Source: a bacterium (Candidatus Blackallbacteria) CG13_big_fil_rev_8_21_14_2_50_49_14
GTDB taxonomy: Bacteria > Cyanobacteriota > Sericytochromatia > UBA7694
Length of the DNA: 64,000 bases
Assembly: GCA_002783405.1 (NCBI GenBank)
Contig: PFGG01000041.1
Location: forward strand, 1-64,000
Reading direction: 5' to 3'
Part shown: positions 62,385-64,000 of the stretch, one piece after another
Layout: each line of letters opens with the position of its first letter
Position numbering within the stretch: the stretch's first letter is position 1
Made by a program: the position numbers and the translations under genes
Notes under the pieces: generated by a model
The model's input: the letters and a program-made list of their open reading frames with translations, nothing else
What the model was told of the DNA's origin: nothing
Database searches by the model: none

Positions 62385-64000
62385 TTAACTGACGCGCGCA
62401 CCCGGTGCGACGTCATCTAATACAGTGAGAATACTGAATTGCGTTTCGTTTTTTGCAGCCAGAAGCATGCCGCGCGATTCCAGACCGCGCAGTTTTGCGG
62501 GTTTTAAATTGGCGACGACAATTACTTTTTTGCCCAATAACTGCTCTGGGCTGTAGTGGGCTGCAATGCCCGCAACGATCTGGCGTTGTTCAGTGCCCAA
62601 ATCTACGATCAGGCGCATCAGTTTGTCTGTTTTGGGAACCCGTTCAGCTTCAGCAATCTGGGCCACACGCAATTCAACCTTGCCAAAATCTTCGATACCA
62701 ATCAGATTGGTTCCTATTTGGTCTTCGTTGGCTGGTGCAGGGGCGGCTGGGGCAGATGCTTGCGCTGGAGGGGCTTGGGTGACGGGAGCTTCTGTGACAG
62801 TGTTTTCCATTTTCTTTTCCTCTTGAATAAATTCTTGACGGGGGAACAATACGCGCGGTTCATGGGTCTGTGTACCCGCGGGTAAAACACCCCAACTTAG
62901 TTTCAGGTCTGTTTCCTGCAGGCCCAATTGCTCGAGTAGGTCGTTGATTTTTCCGGGAATCACAGGGGCCAGCAAGGCGGCTGCGAGACGGAAAATTTCC
63001 AATACATGCCAGAGAATGGTGCCTGTACGGGGCAGGTCTGTTTTTGCGGTTTTCCAGGGAGCCGTCTGCTCCATATATTTATTGGCGCGACGTACCAATT
63101 GCAGGGTTTCTTCAAGCGCCGCGTGCAGTTTATAATCGAGCACCCATTCGCGCACCTGTTTGATGGTTGTGTGTGCCAGGGTTTCAAGCTCAAGCTCCAA
63201 CTCTCCTTTTTCAGCAGGGGCTGGAATCACCCCTTCAAAATTGCGTTTGAGCAGGTTGATGGTGCGGTTGAGTAGATTGCCAAAATCATTGGCGAGATCG
63301 CTGTTGATGCGATCGACCAGGGCTTTTTCACTGAAATTGCTATCAGCTCCCAGGCTCATATCCCGCATCAGAAAATAGCGGAAGGCATCAATCCCGTATT
63401 TATCCATCAACTCCAGGGGTTTCACCACATTGCCTTTGGATTTGCTCATCTTGGCGGCATCGATAAGCCACCAGCCATGGGCCAGAATGGTCTTGGGGGG
63501 TTCATAGCCCGCGGCCTTGAGCATGGTGGGCCAATAGACACAGTGGGTGGTCAGAATATCCTTGCCGATCAAATGTACAGAATGGGGCCACCATTTTTGC
63601 AATTCTTCGGTGCCGCCCCTGGCCAGGGGGACAGAGATATAGTTGATCAAAGCATCAAACCAGACATAGGTCACGTAATCCCGGTCAAAGGGCAGTTCAA
63701 TTCCCCAGCTCAAACGGGATTTGGGACGTGAGATACACAGATCTCCCAGGGGTTGGCGCAAAAATCCCAAAATTTCATTGCGGCGACTTTCTGGCCGGAT
63801 AAAATCTGGATGGCTTTGGATATGTTCAATCAGCCAGTCCTGAAACTGCGACATTTTAAAGAAATAGTTTTTTTCTTTGATAAAAGTAATTTCAGGGCTC
63901 TCAGGGGTATAGCCCTTTTCTTCGATTTCTTTATCTGTCAGGAAGCGCTCTTCAGAAACTTCATACCAGCCCTCATAGGTGGCATCATAGATCAGCCCTT
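62385..64000 (-). CDS. metG: Methionyl-tRNA synthetase (N-terminus off the window)
   Basis: The visible 537 residues continue in frame to the window edge, so the start and the HIGH motif lie outside. The KMSKSKGN motif, the anticodon-binding helices and a C-terminal EMAP-like tRNA-binding domain (about 100 residues, IGIEDFGKVELRVAQI to VAPGARVS) are present. An Ala/Pro/Gln/Thr-rich linker joins the last two. Within it ATG 62810 has GAGGA 7 bases upstream and could start a separate 141-residue tRNA-binding protein. The gene is upstream of the coiled-coil protein and glmM. Confidence 0.95.
   Translation of the reverse strand, partial: GLIYDATYEGWYEVSEERFLTDKEIEEKGYTPESPEITFIKEKNYFFKMSQFQDWLIEHIQSHPDFIRPESRRNEILGFLRQPLGDLCISRPKSRLSWGIELPFDRDYVTYVWFDALINYISVPLARGGTEELQKWWPHSVHLIGKDILTTHCVYWPTMLKAAGYEPPKTILAHGWWLIDAAKMSKSKGNVVKPLELMDKYGIDAFRYFLMRDMSLGADSNFSEKALVDRINSDLANDFGNLLNRTINLLKRNFEGVIPAPAEKGELELELETLAHTTIKQVREWVLDYKLHAALEETLQLVRRANKYMEQTAPWKTAKTDLPRTGTILWHVLEIFRLAAALLAPVIPGKINDLLEQLGLQETDLKLSWGVLPAGTQTHEPRVLFPRQEFIQEEKKMENTVTEAPVTQAPPAQASAPAAPAPANEDQIGTNLIGIEDFGKVELRVAQIAEAERVPKTDKLMRLIVDLGTEQRQIVAGIAAHYSPEQLLGKKVIVVANLKPAKLRGLESRGMLLAAKNETQFSILTVLDDVAPGARVS

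Overview
The window is dense bacterial chromosome of roughly balanced base composition (GC judged by eye, not counted). It carries about 57 protein genes, almost all ordinary chromosomal functions. I see no insertion sequence, phage gene, CRISPR array, rRNA or tRNA. The organism looks like a diderm, probably aerobic or facultative heterotroph. It has a LolD-type lipoprotein-export ATPase, several lipobox proteins, MurA and GlmM, 2-oxoglutarate/Fe(II) oxygenases, a photolyase, beta-oxidation genes, GTP-dependent PEP carboxykinase and a periplasmic tri-haem cytochrome. GatA implies indirect tRNA amidation. TGA is a normal stop codon. I cannot place the lineage from one window; a relative of the non-photosynthetic sister groups of Cyanobacteria is only a guess.

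Layout. 0.2-4.7 kb: lolD, an unknown helical protein, a TPR/2OG-oxygenase fusion and an OmpR-type regulator. 4.9-9.9 kb: gatA with a coupled Cys-rich small protein, rlmD, a 2-hydroxyacid dehydrogenase and a lipoprotein. 10-14.7 kb: a RecB-like/RNase-H-like nuclease, a glycine-rich hydrophobic protein, a TPR/coiled-coil pair and an AlkD-like glycosylase. 14.8-16.1 kb: rpsF, a short ssb and an rpsR with a long repeat-built N-terminus. 16.1-19.3 kb: a VF530-type small protein and a giant DUF2339 membrane protein. 19.5-23.5 kb: a tight five-gene operon (PLP transaminase-like, FemAB-like, PhyH-like oxygenase, methyltransferase, GNAT) that I consider the best candidate for an undescribed pathway. 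23.6-28 kb: lipoprotein, zinc-ribbon membrane protein, MscS channel, photolyase. 28-33.8 kb: thiolase (behind a structured leader), FadJ-like protein and an RNase II/R enzyme. 33.8-39.1 kb: a helical protein, a Met-rich lipoprotein, pckG and a nitroreductase. 39.3-45.2 kb: double zinc-ribbon protein with hydantoinase A/B, tri-haem cytochrome and TPR protein. 45.4-50.9 kb: a stand-alone protease-propeptide-like lipoprotein behind a consensus promoter, an enoyl-CoA isomerase, an S9 peptidase, a cNMP-binding histidine-kinase-like protein lacking its His, and rsmA. 50.9-54.7 kb: purB, queE, GST, epoxide-hydrolase-like enzyme. 54.8-59.4 kb: AGCS symporter, murA, APH-fold kinase. 59.4-64 kb: DUF2156 protein, glmM, a coiled-coil protein and metG, which runs off the right edge.

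Themes. Fatty-acid degradation is split between 28-31.8 kb (fadA, fadJ) and 46 kb (isomerase). Envelope functions recur (LolD, MurA, GlmM, DUF2156, lipoproteins with Pro/Thr/Ser- or Met-rich tails). Several housekeeping proteins carry unusual disordered extensions (S18, FadJ-like, the MetG linker). Convergent genes repeatedly touch or overlap at their 3' ends, and runs of eight or nine G or C occur inside several conserved genes.
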